Source of the DNA: Pseudoxanthomonas beigongshangi
GTDB taxonomy: Bacteria; Pseudomonadota; Gammaproteobacteria; Xanthomonadales; Xanthomonadaceae
Reading direction: 5' to 3'
Length of the DNA stretch: 64,000 nt
Assembly (NCBI RefSeq): GCF_016820515.1
Contig: NZ_JADHDV010000021.1
Span: 1-64,000, forward strand
Below the pieces are notes generated by a model, which was given only the letters and a program-made list of their open reading frames with translations, ran no database searches and was not told the DNA's origin. Each line of letters starts with the position of its first letter. Within the stretch, counting starts at the first letter, position 1. Positions 15,609-24,356 of the stretch are shown here, one piece after another. The translations under genes and the position numbers were made by a program.

Positions 15609-16490
15609 TCAGCCCTGTCCCGGATAACGCTTTGTCAGCTCGTTGAGAACCCGCTTGCGCAAGGCTTCCGGGAGCGGATCGCCAAAGGCAGGCAGGAGCA
15701 TGAAGCGGGGATTGACCGGATTGCAGACCACGACGTCCTCCCGTCCTCCCCGTCCTTCCACGAACCAGCCCGGCAGCGACAGCACGGGCACGACCTTCAC
15801 CGGTTCCCCCAGCGCGTCCGTCAACGCCTTCTGCAACCATCTCGCCTGCCCCTTGGCCTGGTCCAGGGGCTTGGTTTCAACATGTTCCGGAAACCGCAGG
15901 GTCTTGCCGTCATAGCGCACCCTGGCGTTCTCCTTTCCACCCTGTTCCGGCTTCATCCGCGACTTGGATTCCACCGCAAACACCGCATGCGGCGAGATGA
16001 CCACGTGATCGATGTTGAACTTGTCAGCCGGAATGTCGTGCAGGACGTAGCATCCCTCGCCGATCAGCGGGGTCAGGCACTGTGCGGTGGCCAGCTCGGC
16101 TTCGAGTCCCTGTCGCAGCTTGCGAACCGTCTGTCCGTTGATGATCACCTTGCGGATGATCCACGCCAGCATCGCCGCGGCCGCTAGCCCCAGGATGACA
16201 TCGCCCCAACCGAAGCGGATTTTCGACCAGTCGAGCTTGCCCAGCCTTGCCAGCATCCAGCCGGACAGGAAGAGGGGTCCCAGCGCGACCGCCATGCCCA
16301 TGGCTTCGTAGAAATCATCCGTGGCCCTGTCCAGTGACCGGCGCAATTGCTCTCCGGCCTGATGATGCAGGGAGATGGTGAGCGGAGAGCGACGGTTGTC
16401 GCGCGCCAGCACACGACGCCACAACAGGACCGTGCCCAGTACCAGAAACACTGGCAGCCCCACCGCGACCAGCAACAACCACATGTGCAT
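15609..16490 (-). CDS. membrane-anchored NERD-domain protein
   Basis: A 293-aa protein with an N-terminal membrane helix (LLLVAVGLPVFLVLGTVLLW), a further hydrophobic pair (~67-110), and a NERD (nuclease-related) domain at ~135-250: NIDHVVISPHAVFAVESKSR contains the Asp and the Glu-x-Lys of the restriction-nuclease-like core. Whether it cuts nucleic acid is unproven; NERD proteins occur in defence and in DNA-processing contexts. Last gene of a minus-strand operon with the 59-aa protein (15-bp gap) and the fimbrial adhesin. Confidence 0.8.
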   Translation of the reverse strand: MHMWLLLVAVGLPVFLVLGTVLLWRRVLARDNRRSPLTISLHHQAGEQLRRSLDRATDDFYEAMGMAVALGPLFLSGWMLARLGKLDWSKIRFGWGDVILGLAAAAMLAWIIRKVIINGQTVRKLRQGLEAELATAQCLTPLIGEGCYVLHDIPADKFNIDHVVISPHAVFAVESKSRMKPEQGGKENARVRYDGKTLRFPEHVETKPLDQAKGQARWLQKALTDALGEPVKVVPVLSLPGWFVEGRGGREDVVVCNPVNPRFMLLPAFGDPLPEALRKRVLNELTKRYPGQG

Positions 16491-16505
16491 CCCTTCCCCC
16501 TTGTG

Positions 16506-16685
16506 CTACTTCCCGATGCCGATGGTGGCGAACTTGTGCTCTTGTTGCAACCGAACGAGCGCCCGGAACTCCAATGCAATCCATGTCACGTTCCATACCC
16601 TTCCCTTCGGTATCAGCATGAAATGACGCACGCTCCCTTGCGCGTTTTCCGCCACCTTGTGTCGGACGTCACTTGTAGTAGACAT
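16506..16685 (-). CDS. 59-residue protein between the adhesin and NERD genes
   Basis: Its ATG (16685) lies inside the last codons of the fimbrial gene (17-bp overlap), and it ends 15 bp before the NERD gene, as expected for a coupled operon gene. The sequence starts MSTTSDVRHKVAENAQGSVR and contains FMLIPKGRVWNVTWIALEF; no signal peptide and no known domain. Because the ORF is short, its reality rests on context. A TTG one codon upstream is an alternative start. Confidence 0.45.
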   Translation of the reverse strand: MSTTSDVRHKVAENAQGSVRHFMLIPKGRVWNVTWIALEFRALVRLQQEHKFATIGIGK

Positions 16686-17739
16686 CAATCGTCGCGCCGG
16701 TACTGAAGGGGCCGAGGGTGGGTTTGTCAGTCAGCCATTTGAGCTGGGCGAAGAACTTCTTCACCACCACCATGTCACCGGTGCGAGGAATCAGGTCAAA
16801 CTCCTGATTGAAGGGAACGGCGCTTTCGTCTTCCGCACGCCGCAGGGTGATGCCCACCGACGGGTTGTCGTTCGGCACCAGCACATGATTGCCGGGCTGA
16901 ATGGTGCCGTTGAGGGGTTTCATCAGGGCAGTCAGCGCGTACACGCTGGTGCAGGGTTTCCTGGCGGTGATGCTGAAAGGCACGACCTTGGCGGTCTTGT
17001 CCCGCTCGGCGTACATCGAATGGATGCCACCAAACCGAATGGTTCCGGGTTCGATGGACAGGGTGGAAGCGCAGGCGACGTAGTGCAGCTTGTCCAGGCC
17101 GGTCACGATCATGCGCAGGTTCCGGTCTGGCACGTTGTTGAGCGCCTGCGCGCCGTCCAACTGGAAGATGGGATACCCGCCGCGTATGCCGGTCAGCGGG
17201 CCGTCCTGACCGCTGCCGGGTCCCGAGCGCTTTGCCAGGAAGAAGTTGAAGGTCAGCGTGAACTTGACCATGAACCGGGTGCCGCCACATCCCCGGCCCT
17301 GCGTTCCCCAGCAAGCGGGGACGACAGCATCGAGCTTGATCTTGCAGTTTCCTCCCCCCTGTCCCCCGCCGATGGCGGAACAGCGCTTTTCGCCCGGACC
17401 GCTACCATCGGCAGGACCTACCAGTCCGATCCCTATTTCCACATCCCTCCCCAATTGGTTCAAATTCGGGTCGTCGGGACTCATGTAGAAGTAGACGTTC
17501 TCGGCACCGGCATCGCGATCATGAAAGCAGGTGATGACAAAGGTATAGGTGGGCGATCGCCACAAGACCGTGCCCGCAGGCAGCACTCTGGGTACTGCGA
17601 CCGTGGTACCGATGCCCTGCTCGTAGGTGACAGTCCCTCCACCTGTCGGGGGCCGATCTTTTACGCAGACCATCGCATGGCTCTCATGCGCCAACACACA
17701 CAGCGAAGCTGCCAGCAGGATTCGGACAATGTAATTCAT
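16669..17739 (-). CDS. lone fimbrial adhesin-like protein (chaperone-usher pilin fold)
   Basis: A 356-aa exported protein; the start at 17739 gives the signal peptide MNYIVRILLAASLCVLAHES. The second half resembles type 1 fimbrial subunits: PFSITARKPCTSVYALTALM, then VLVPNDNPSVGITLRRAEDE, and the pilin-type ending FSTGATIDVYYK with the penultimate aromatic used in donor-strand exchange. The first half (to ~200) would be a receptor-binding or tip domain, with several Cys. No chaperone, usher or major pilin gene is in the window, so assembly must rely on distant genes. It heads the operon with the 59-aa and NERD genes. Confidence 0.75.
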   Translation of the reverse strand: MNYIVRILLAASLCVLAHESHAMVCVKDRPPTGGGTVTYEQGIGTTVAVPRVLPAGTVLWRSPTYTFVITCFHDRDAGAENVYFYMSPDDPNLNQLGRDVEIGIGLVGPADGSGPGEKRCSAIGGGQGGGNCKIKLDAVVPACWGTQGRGCGGTRFMVKFTLTFNFFLAKRSGPGSGQDGPLTGIRGGYPIFQLDGAQALNNVPDRNLRMIVTGLDKLHYVACASTLSIEPGTIRFGGIHSMYAERDKTAKVVPFSITARKPCTSVYALTALMKPLNGTIQPGNHVLVPNDNPSVGITLRRAEDESAVPFNQEFDLIPRTGDMVVVKKFFAQLKWLTDKPTLGPFSTGATIDVYYK

Positions 17740-18377
17740 GGTGCTTCTATGAACTCCCTGCATGACGCATGGCCACGCTCGAATGACGATCCCCACGGGG
17801 GAGACAGACAGGCATGCCTCGGCGACCAGAGACTGCTCAACGCATACCGCACGAACGGGAAAGAGCGCTCGGTCTCCCGGGACGGGCTCCCATGAAAGCT
17901 AGCGATGCTAACTTTCGTTGCCATCGATTCTTGAAGAGACCGAATGGCGATTTCTTTAGGAATCGTCTTAAAAAAAACGCGAACTGACCCGCGACACGTT
18001 CGCGCAATCGATCGCGCTCGCACGCATAGGATTGCCGCAATAGAGAAGCCTATGGCCGGGATGCCCTGCTGAACGCATGGTTGGCGAGATGGCTGTTCGT
18101 CAGCCCACGGGTTGGCCGTTGGCCTTGGCTGTTCGATGCGAACCCTGGATTGCTGCCCTACGAAGCAAAGCTCGGTCAGAACGAATCGCCGGGCCGCTTT
18201 CCGCGCGAAGTTCCCCTCTCCGCGTCGTCTTGGGTGGTTAGTGACGCAAGAATCCGCCCGCGGCACGTCTCCAGGATCTCGTCCACCAGGGATGAGTCAT
18301 CCGGGCGGGCGCGCGACAGGAGAATGCCTCCGCATGGGCGTGCCGATGGTCAACAACTGCGGACACTCTCCGCGCTC
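17740..18377. other. gene-poor stretch, probably decayed DNA
   Basis: No convincing gene. It holds the adhesin leader, an imperfect hairpin around 17893-17917 (GAAAG...CTTTC arms of about 10 bases) and a locally A+T-rich patch at 17920-17985. A minus ORF (17736-18266) is low in coding character. The stretch ends in an oxidoreductase remnant. Confidence 0.5.
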
Positions 18378-18515
18378 CATGATGCTGGCGCGCTGCGTCC
18401 GATCCTCGGCCGCACGTTCGGGTTCGACGAGACACTCGAGGCGATCGCCTACGTGGAACGGGGCCGGGCAAGGGGCAAGGTTGTCATCGCGATGCCACCC
18501 GCAGGCGCCGCCTGA
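18378..18515 (+). pseudogene. 3' remnant of a zinc-type quinone oxidoreductase / alcohol dehydrogenase gene
   Basis: The last 45 codons before the stop at 18515 read GALRPILGRTFGFDETLEAI followed by AYVERGRARGKVVIAMP, the typical C-terminus of MDR-family quinone reductases (proline-rich strand, helix with EA-AY, GKVV strand). Nothing upstream in any frame gives the Rossmann or catalytic domain, so only the tail survives. It lies just before the first copy of the 60-bp direct repeat, suggesting that a rearrangement removed the rest. Confidence 0.75.
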
Positions 18516-18551
18516 CAATCCGTTCGAGCCTTGCGGCGCCGTTTGATCACG

Positions 18552-18611
18552 GCGCCGGATGTGCCGCATTGATTGGAGCGGTCATTCAAACCAGCATCGA
18601 CTGCTGGGCGA
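18552..18611 (+). repeat. direct repeat copy 1 framing the lpp-ldt cassette
   Basis: Sixty bases nearly identical to 20100-20160, with an uninterrupted identical core of 29 bp (18583-18611). The second copy contains the 3' end and stop codon of the flavoprotein gene; this copy carries the same end without the gene. Confidence 0.85.
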
Positions 18612-18671
18612 CGGATGCCGGAGTCGAGGACGCATGCTCCGCGCACCCCAGGCAATACGCCTACGCGTCCG

Positions 18672-19418
18672 TCACTTGTTGGCGCGCCGCGAGCGTTTTC
18701 CGTCGTTGCCACGCGCCGTCGGGCGACTTTGCGCGAACTCCGGGAAGGTCTCCGCCAGCGACGCCTTGTCCGGCAGGATGTAGAACACACCACCCCGCTC
18801 GAACGTCGGCTGGATGACCTGCTCGTAAAACTCGGGCGAGACGTTGATGCAGCCATGCGTGACGCGGTTGTCGTCCGGCGATGGCGACGCCAGGCGTTCG
18901 GGGCGCTTCTCGGCCGGGACGCCCGTCGCGGTTGGGTGGATGGAGACCGCGGATTCGTAGTCCACCCACAGCACGCGCCCCGCGTCGATGGAGGGGCCGA
19001 AGCCGCCCACAAAGCGCCCGGCCGGCGTCGTGCGATCCCGGCCCGGAATTTCGCGAAGCGCGAGGCCGGCGATGCCGGGGGCCGTATGATCGCCGACGGC
19101 CGAGCCAAAGAGTCCGGGCGCCGCGCCGCGAAGCCGGCCGTCACCGCCGAACACCAGGATCTGTGCGGCGGCCTTGTCCAGGACCGCGAACGGATAGCCC
19201 AGGTTGTCCTTGCTTGCGACCACCCAGCCCGCGAGCTCAATCACCGTATCGGACACTTCCTGTCCTCGCGGCAGTTGGTCGACGGCGGATACCGGTTGCG
19301 CGGTGGCATCCTTCGCGGTGGCCACGCCGACACTCGCGAGCGCCAGCGTCAGCGCCAGCGCGCCAGTGGCGGTCCGGATCGCAGGGTGCAGATAAGTACG
19401 GATGGGACGGTTCCTCAA
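18672..19418 (-). CDS. L,D-transpeptidase (YkuD/ErfK family)
   Basis: A 248-aa exported enzyme that would form 3-3 peptidoglycan cross-links or attach proteins to meso-DAP. The signal peptide lies around residues 18-35. The YkuD signature is complete: SIHPT (His161), then SPSPDDNRVTHGCINV with His188 and the nucleophile Cys190. The proposed substrate loop TPAGRFVGGFGPS precedes it. Partnered about 90 bp downstream of an Lpp-like lipoprotein gene, and the pair is framed by direct repeats. Confidence 0.88.
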   Translation of the reverse strand: MRNRPIRTYLHPAIRTATGALALTLALASVGVATAKDATAQPVSAVDQLPRGQEVSDTVIELAGWVVASKDNLGYPFAVLDKAAAQILVFGGDGRLRGAAPGLFGSAVGDHTAPGIAGLALREIPGRDRTTPAGRFVGGFGPSIDAGRVLWVDYESAVSIHPTATGVPAEKRPERLASPSPDDNRVTHGCINVSPEFYEQVIQPTFERGGVFYILPDKASLAETFPEFAQSRPTARGNDGKRSRRANK

Positions 19419-19508
19419 AACGAAGGCTGGATGAAGAAAGGAGACCGGCGGCCAGCAAGGCCGCCGGGTCCCGGGTTCAAACCGTTCGTCACAAATGATG
19501 CAGAACGA

Positions 19509-19775
19509 TCAACCGCGCGGCGAGCGGCGCGGCGCGCTTTCGAGCCGCTGCAGGCGGCCTTCCATCTGATCCAACCGCTGGTTGGCCTGCTGCGCGGACT
19601 GATTGGCGGATTCGGCGCTTTGAGCCGCGCCCTGCACCTTCGTGTCGAGCTGATCGAGGCGCGAGTTGATCGTCGCGAACTCGTCCTTGTAGGTGGCGCA
19701 GGCGCCAAGGCTCAGGGCGACGATCGCCACGCCGAGCGTACGTGCAATTTTCAGATGCTTCTGGGTCATGAACAT
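19509..19775 (-). CDS. Lpp-like alanine-zipper outer-membrane lipoprotein
   Basis: An 88-aa lipoprotein with lipobox LGAC (Cys26) and a coiled-coil of Lpp/OprI type (INSRLDQLDTKVQGAAQSAE ... QRLDQMEGRLQRLES). AGGAGG lies five bases before ATG 19775, supporting this start over the Met two codons in. Unlike E. coli Lpp, the chain ends in a basic tail (APRRSPRG) without the terminal Lys used for covalent attachment. It lies upstream of the L,D-transpeptidase gene on the same strand. Confidence 0.85.
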   Translation of the reverse strand: MFMTQKHLKIARTLGVAIVALSLGACATYKDEFATINSRLDQLDTKVQGAAQSAESANQSAQQANQRLDQMEGRLQRLESAPRRSPRG

Positions 19776-20099
19776 TCCAACCTCCTTCGTCTGGGAGCTC
19801 GAAATATAGCGGTCTTTTTGCCGGAGTCATCAGCAGCCTTCAGCCGACATTGGCGTATGTAGATGGGCTGTGAAGATGCGGCAATCCGCGGCGTTGCGGC
19901 CTGGATCCCTTCATCTCCATCAAAACCGCGGCCCCCATGCGTCCGCGCGGTCGACAGGGTCTCCCCCGCACCGCTACTACACCCCTGCGCGTAATGCCGG
20001 CTTCGGATCGATAGCGGGCATTTTGAAGGACATTGCCCGCTCTCCGCAGCCAATCCCGGAAGTGATATCGACAGCCAGTGGCAAGGACGCGGACAAGGT
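19776..20099. other. intergenic spacer upstream of the Lpp-like gene
   Basis: About 325 bp with no supported gene. It contains the promoter region of the lpp-ldt pair and leads into the second copy of the 60-bp direct repeat. No clear hairpin terminator was recognised for the flavoprotein gene. Confidence 0.5.
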
Positions 20100-20160
20100 G
20101 CGCCGGATGCCCCGCACTGGTTGGAGGCGGCCATTCAAACCAGCATCGACTGCTGGGCGA
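20100..20160 (+). repeat. direct repeat copy 2, spanning the 3' end of the flavoprotein gene
   Basis: Matches 18552-18611 over 60-61 bases with one indel and a few substitutions; the 29-bp core at 20132-20160 is identical. It includes the last eight codons (FAQQSMLV) and stop of the flavoprotein gene. Confidence 0.85.
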
Positions 20161-21028
20161 AGATACCCGCCATCGCGCCCTGTGATGATGCCGTGGTGAC
20201 CGAGGGCATGAGGGGGTTGGCGAGGTCGCCGGCGGCGTAGATGCCGGGCATGCTGGTTTCGCGGCGCTCGTCGACCTTCAGAACGATGCCAAGGGGCGTA
20301 TCGACCGTGGCCAGGCCCAATGATTCATGCAGGCTTGCGGACGGCTTGTTGCGCGGGTGCGCGAACAGGATGTCGACCGCGACATCGGGACCGGTATCGA
20401 GCTTGATGATGGCGTTATGGTCCCCGTGACGGGCGATCCCGGTGATCCGGCCAGCGACGACAGGAATGCGGCGACGCGCCAGATCGGCCCGGACGTCGGG
20501 CGCAATGTCGTGACCGTCGGCGAAGAGCGTCAACCTGTCGGTCCAATCGTGGAACAGCCTGACATGATTGTGCGACTGCGGACCGGACCAGACGAGGCCC
20601 CAATGCTGGTCGGCGACTTCAAAGCCGTCGCAATAGGGGCAAGGCACGATGGCTTTCCCCCAACCTTCCGCAAAGCCCGGAACATCAGGCATCTGGTCAA
20701 CGACGCCATAGCTCAGGATCAGGCGGCGCGCCCCAAGGCTTTCGCCGTCCCCGGTGAGAACGGTGAAATCATCGATGGCGCCGGAGATGCTGTCGGCCCG
20801 GGCATTGACCAGCCTGACGGTGGGATAGCGCGCCAGCTGCCGCCGCGCTTCGGCCAGAATGTCCAGCGGTGGCTTGTGATCGTGGCCGAGCAGGCCATGC
20901 GAGTGGCCCGCGAAGCGATTGCGCGGCAGGCCCGTATCGAGAACGGTCACCTTGCGGCGGGCACGGCCGAGTTGCAGGGCGGCGGCGAGACCGGCAAAGC
21001 TACCGCCGATGATGATGACGTCATCCAT
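20135..21028 (-). CDS. thioredoxin-reductase-like NAD(P)/FAD oxidoreductase
   Basis: A 297-aa flavoprotein. The start at 21028 opens directly with the FAD dinucleotide motif (MDDVIIIGGSFAGLAAALQL). The redox-active pair CPYC is at 130-133, followed by DGFEV. The usual NADPH motif (GxGxxA) is degenerate (LVWSGPQSHNHVRLF), as in disulfide oxidases of the GliT/HlmI class and other NADPH-independent relatives. The C-terminal FAD motif PGIYAAGDLANPLMPS is intact. So it is probably a dithiol oxidase or a divergent reductase. Its last codons lie in direct repeat copy 2. Confidence 0.85.
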   Translation of the reverse strand: MDDVIIIGGSFAGLAAALQLGRARRKVTVLDTGLPRNRFAGHSHGLLGHDHKPPLDILAEARRQLARYPTVRLVNARADSISGAIDDFTVLTGDGESLGARRLILSYGVVDQMPDVPGFAEGWGKAIVPCPYCDGFEVADQHWGLVWSGPQSHNHVRLFHDWTDRLTLFADGHDIAPDVRADLARRRIPVVAGRITGIARHGDHNAIIKLDTGPDVAVDILFAHPRNKPSASLHESLGLATVDTPLGIVLKVDERRETSMPGIYAAGDLANPLMPSVTTASSQGAMAGIFAQQSMLV

Positions 21029-21257
21029 GGTGATGGGCTCCGCGTTGTGGGTGGAAGGGCTGGGCTGGGGCCAGGCGCGCATTGTCCAGCGATACGCGCT
21101 CGAAGGGCCCGGAACTGGAACCTCGGTCAGAAACAGCGCCATGCATGTGCGGCAGAGGCGGCCCGGAAAGAGCCCGATGAAACAGGCTCAGCGTCGCGTC
21201 GGCGCTCGTCCCGTCAAACGGTGCAAGAGGCTCGGCATTCATGCGTCGGACCACGCT

Positions 21258-24200
21258 TCAGTGTGCAGGGGCAAGCACGGGTTGGGCCGTTTCATCGGGT
21301 GAAGACGGTTTTATCTTGAACCAGATTGCATACATCGCCGGCAGGAAGACCAGTGTGAGGACGGTTCCCGCCAGCGTTCCCCCGATCAACGTGTATGCCA
21401 GCGTCCCCCAGAACACGGAGTGCGTCAGCGGTATGAAGGCCAGAATCGCGGCCAGCGCGGTCAGGATGACAGGCCGCGCCCGCTGCACGGTCGCTTCAAC
21501 AACGGCATCGAAAGGACCCAGGCCTTCCTGCGCGTTATGGTGGATCTGGCCGATCAATATCAGGGTGTTACGCATCAGGATGCCTGACAGCGCGATCAGT
21601 CCGACCAGTGCGTTGATGCCAAATGGCTGCTGGAAGACCAGCAGGGTCGGCACCACACCGATGAGCCCCAGTGGGCTGGTGGCGAACACCATGACCATCG
21701 CGGCGATGGAGCGAACCTGCAGGATGATGACAAGCAACGTGAGCGCGATCATGATCGGGAACAACGGGAGCATCGCCGCCGTGGCCTTGCCGGACTCTTC
21801 GATTGCACCGGCCTGCTCGATGCGGTAGCCCGCCGGGAGCCGCTCGATCAGCGGCTGCAGATCCTTCAGCACCGCCGTGGAGACATCTGGCGGTTGCAGG
21901 CCTTCGGCGATATCGCCGCGGACGGTGATGGTGGGCGTGCGGTCGCGCCGGCGCAGGATGGGATCTTCCATGCGCACCTCCACGGTCCCCACCTGGGAGA
22001 GCGGGATACGTTGACCAGCACTTCCGACCAACGTGAAGTCCGCGATCTTCTGCGGATCCAGACGCGTATCGCCCGCCGCGCGACCTACCACCTGCACGGA
22101 GCGGATGTCTTCGCGTACGTCCGTGAGCGGCGCACCGCTGAGCAGGAACTGCAATTGCGTCGCCACCGAGTTCGAGGTCAGGCCCACGGCGTTGAGGCGG
22201 TCCTGATCCAGCGCAAAGTGCAGCGTGGGCACGCGGGGTCCCCAATCGGAGTTGACCGTTCGCATCATCGGGTTCGCCCGCATGACGTTGCCGACCTCCC
22301 CGGCGATCTCGCGCAGTTTTTCCGTGTCCGGCCCCATGATCCGATAAGCCACCGGGAACGGGGATGGCGGACCGAACACGATTTGGGTGACACGCACTTG
22401 CGCTTCGGGCGCCAGCCCGTCGGCGATCGCCTCGCGCAGCCGGAATTTCAATGCTTCCCGCTCCTTGTCATCGCCAGCCAGTACCACAATCTTGGCGAAC
22501 GACGGATCCGGCAGTTCCGGAGCCATCGCCAGGAAGAAGCGAGGAGCGCCCTGTCCGACGTACGTCGTCACAATGCGCGCCTCTTCCTGCCTGGCGAGCC
22601 AGGCTTCGACTTTGGCCGCGGCGGCGCTGGTCTGCTGGATGGACGTGCCGTAGGGCATCTGCACCTCGACCAGCACTTCCGGTCGATCGGAGGTGGGAAA
22701 GAACTGCTTCTTGACCGCGCCCATGCCGACGACGGCCAGCGCGAACAGCCCTACCACCGCGCCGGCGACCCACCATTTGCGCGCGATCACGCGCGCCAGC
22801 AGTTCCCGGAAGCGATTGTAGTTGCGGGTGTCGTAGATGGCCTGATGTCCGCCCTCCACCTTCTTGATGTCCGGCAGCAGCTTCACGCCCAGGTAGGGAG
22901 TGAACACCACGGCCACCACCCAGGACACGATGAGCGCGATGCCGACAATCCAGAACATGTTGCCGGTGTATTCACCCGCGGTGGATCGCGCGAAACCGTT
23001 GGGCATGAATCCGATGGCGGTGACCAGCGTTCCGGATAGCATCGGCGCGGCCGTGTGGCTCCAGGCATAGGCCGAGGCGGCCACGCGGCTGTAGCCTTCT
23101 TCCATCTTCACCACCATCATCTCGATGGCGATGATGGCGTCGTCCACCAGCAGCCCCAATGCCAGGATGAGCGAGCCCAGCGTGATGCGATCGAAATTCT
23201 TGCCCGTGGCCGCCATGACGACGAACACCGCGGCCAGGGTCAGGGGTACGGCCGCGGCGACCACCATGCCTACCCGCCAGCCCATGCTGAGGAAGCACAC
23301 CAGCATCACCACAAGCAGCGCGACGAAGAATTTGACCATGAACTCGTCGACCGCCGAACTGATGTTCACGGCCTGGTCGGTGACTTTGGCAAGCGACATG
23401 CCCAAAGGCAGTTGCGCATTGATCTTGCTGACTTCCGATTCCAGCGCCTTGCCGAGATCCAGCCCGTTCCAGTCATCGCGCATGACGACGCCCAACAGGA
23501 GCGCGGGCTCGCCGTTGTTGCGAACAAGGAAGGTGGCCGGATCCTCATAGCCACGATCGACGGTGGCCACGTCGGAGAGCTTCAGCGTGCGTCCGCGTGC
23601 CACGATCGGCGTCTGGCGGATCTTCTCCAGGCTATCGAAGGCGCCCTCCACGCGCACGAACACCTGCGGCCCACGGGTCTCGATTGATCCGGCTGGCGTC
23701 AGCACGTTCTGGCTGTTGAGTGCGGTGAAAATGTCCTGCGGGCTGACGCCTACCGTCGCCAGCCGATCGTGCGAAAAGGATACAAAGATGCGCTCAGGCT
23801 GCTCGCCGATGATGTTGACCTTCTTGACCCCGGGCACATGCAGCAACTGTTGGCGCAGCATTTCGGCGTCACGCACCAGCAGTCGTTGCGGTTCCCCTTT
23901 CGCCTTGAGCGCGAAGAGCGCGAAGGTCACGTCAGCGTATTCGTCATTGAGAATCGGCCCGATAACGCCAGCGGGCAACCTCTTTGCCTCGTCTCCCAGT
24001 TTCTTGCGGGCCTGATAGAACTCGTCCTGCACCTGGGAGGGTGGCGTTGCGTCGCGCAATGACACCATCGTGAAGGCCAGGCCTGGCCGCGTGTAGGTCT
24101 CGGAGCGGTCGTACCACCGCAGTTCCTGCAGCCGCTTTTCCAATGGTTCGGCCACCAGGTCCTGCATCTCTTGCGCCGTCGCTCCCGGCCATGCAGTGAC

Positions 24201-24356
24201 GACCGTCATCTGTTTGATCGTGAACGGAGGGTCCTCGGCACGGCCCAGTTGGAAGAACGCAAGGACGCCCGCCACCGAGATCAAGAACAGGAGGAAGACG
24301 GTTACGGAGCGCTCGCGAACCGCGAGCGACGAAAGATTGAAGCGCCCCTCACTCAT
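21258..24356 (-). CDS. RND efflux transporter, inner-membrane permease subunit
   Basis: A 1032-aa proton-driven pump of the AcrB/MexB superfamily, HAE-like. First helix at VTVFLLFLISVAGVLAFF; two large periplasmic loops; TM4 motif ILALGLLVDDAIIAIE with the paired Asp of the proton relay; a second helix set from LPLFPIMIALTLLVIILQV; then IALSGILMRNTLILI and PVILTALAAILAFIPL. Substrate unknown. It begins inside the stop of the adaptor gene (ATGA), so the two form an operon under the upstream TetR regulator. No outer-membrane factor gene is adjacent. Confidence 0.95.
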   Translation of the reverse strand: MSEGRFNLSSLAVRERSVTVFLLFLISVAGVLAFFQLGRAEDPPFTIKQMTVVTAWPGATAQEMQDLVAEPLEKRLQELRWYDRSETYTRPGLAFTMVSLRDATPPSQVQDEFYQARKKLGDEAKRLPAGVIGPILNDEYADVTFALFALKAKGEPQRLLVRDAEMLRQQLLHVPGVKKVNIIGEQPERIFVSFSHDRLATVGVSPQDIFTALNSQNVLTPAGSIETRGPQVFVRVEGAFDSLEKIRQTPIVARGRTLKLSDVATVDRGYEDPATFLVRNNGEPALLLGVVMRDDWNGLDLGKALESEVSKINAQLPLGMSLAKVTDQAVNISSAVDEFMVKFFVALLVVMLVCFLSMGWRVGMVVAAAVPLTLAAVFVVMAATGKNFDRITLGSLILALGLLVDDAIIAIEMMVVKMEEGYSRVAASAYAWSHTAAPMLSGTLVTAIGFMPNGFARSTAGEYTGNMFWIVGIALIVSWVVAVVFTPYLGVKLLPDIKKVEGGHQAIYDTRNYNRFRELLARVIARKWWVAGAVVGLFALAVVGMGAVKKQFFPTSDRPEVLVEVQMPYGTSIQQTSAAAAKVEAWLARQEEARIVTTYVGQGAPRFFLAMAPELPDPSFAKIVVLAGDDKEREALKFRLREAIADGLAPEAQVRVTQIVFGPPSPFPVAYRIMGPDTEKLREIAGEVGNVMRANPMMRTVNSDWGPRVPTLHFALDQDRLNAVGLTSNSVATQLQFLLSGAPLTDVREDIRSVQVVGRAAGDTRLDPQKIADFTLVGSAGQRIPLSQVGTVEVRMEDPILRRRDRTPTITVRGDIAEGLQPPDVSTAVLKDLQPLIERLPAGYRIEQAGAIEESGKATAAMLPLFPIMIALTLLVIILQVRSIAAMVMVFATSPLGLIGVVPTLLVFQQPFGINALVGLIALSGILMRNTLILIGQIHHNAQEGLGPFDAVVEATVQRARPVILTALAAILAFIPLTHSVFWGTLAYTLIGGTLAGTVLTLVFLPAMYAIWFKIKPSSPDETAQPVLAPAH

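Noticed and set aside
17736-18266. 176-aa minus ORF upstream of the adhesin
   Set aside because: No ribosome-binding site, no domain-like pattern, and it overlaps the adhesin leader; probably chance in a decayed region.
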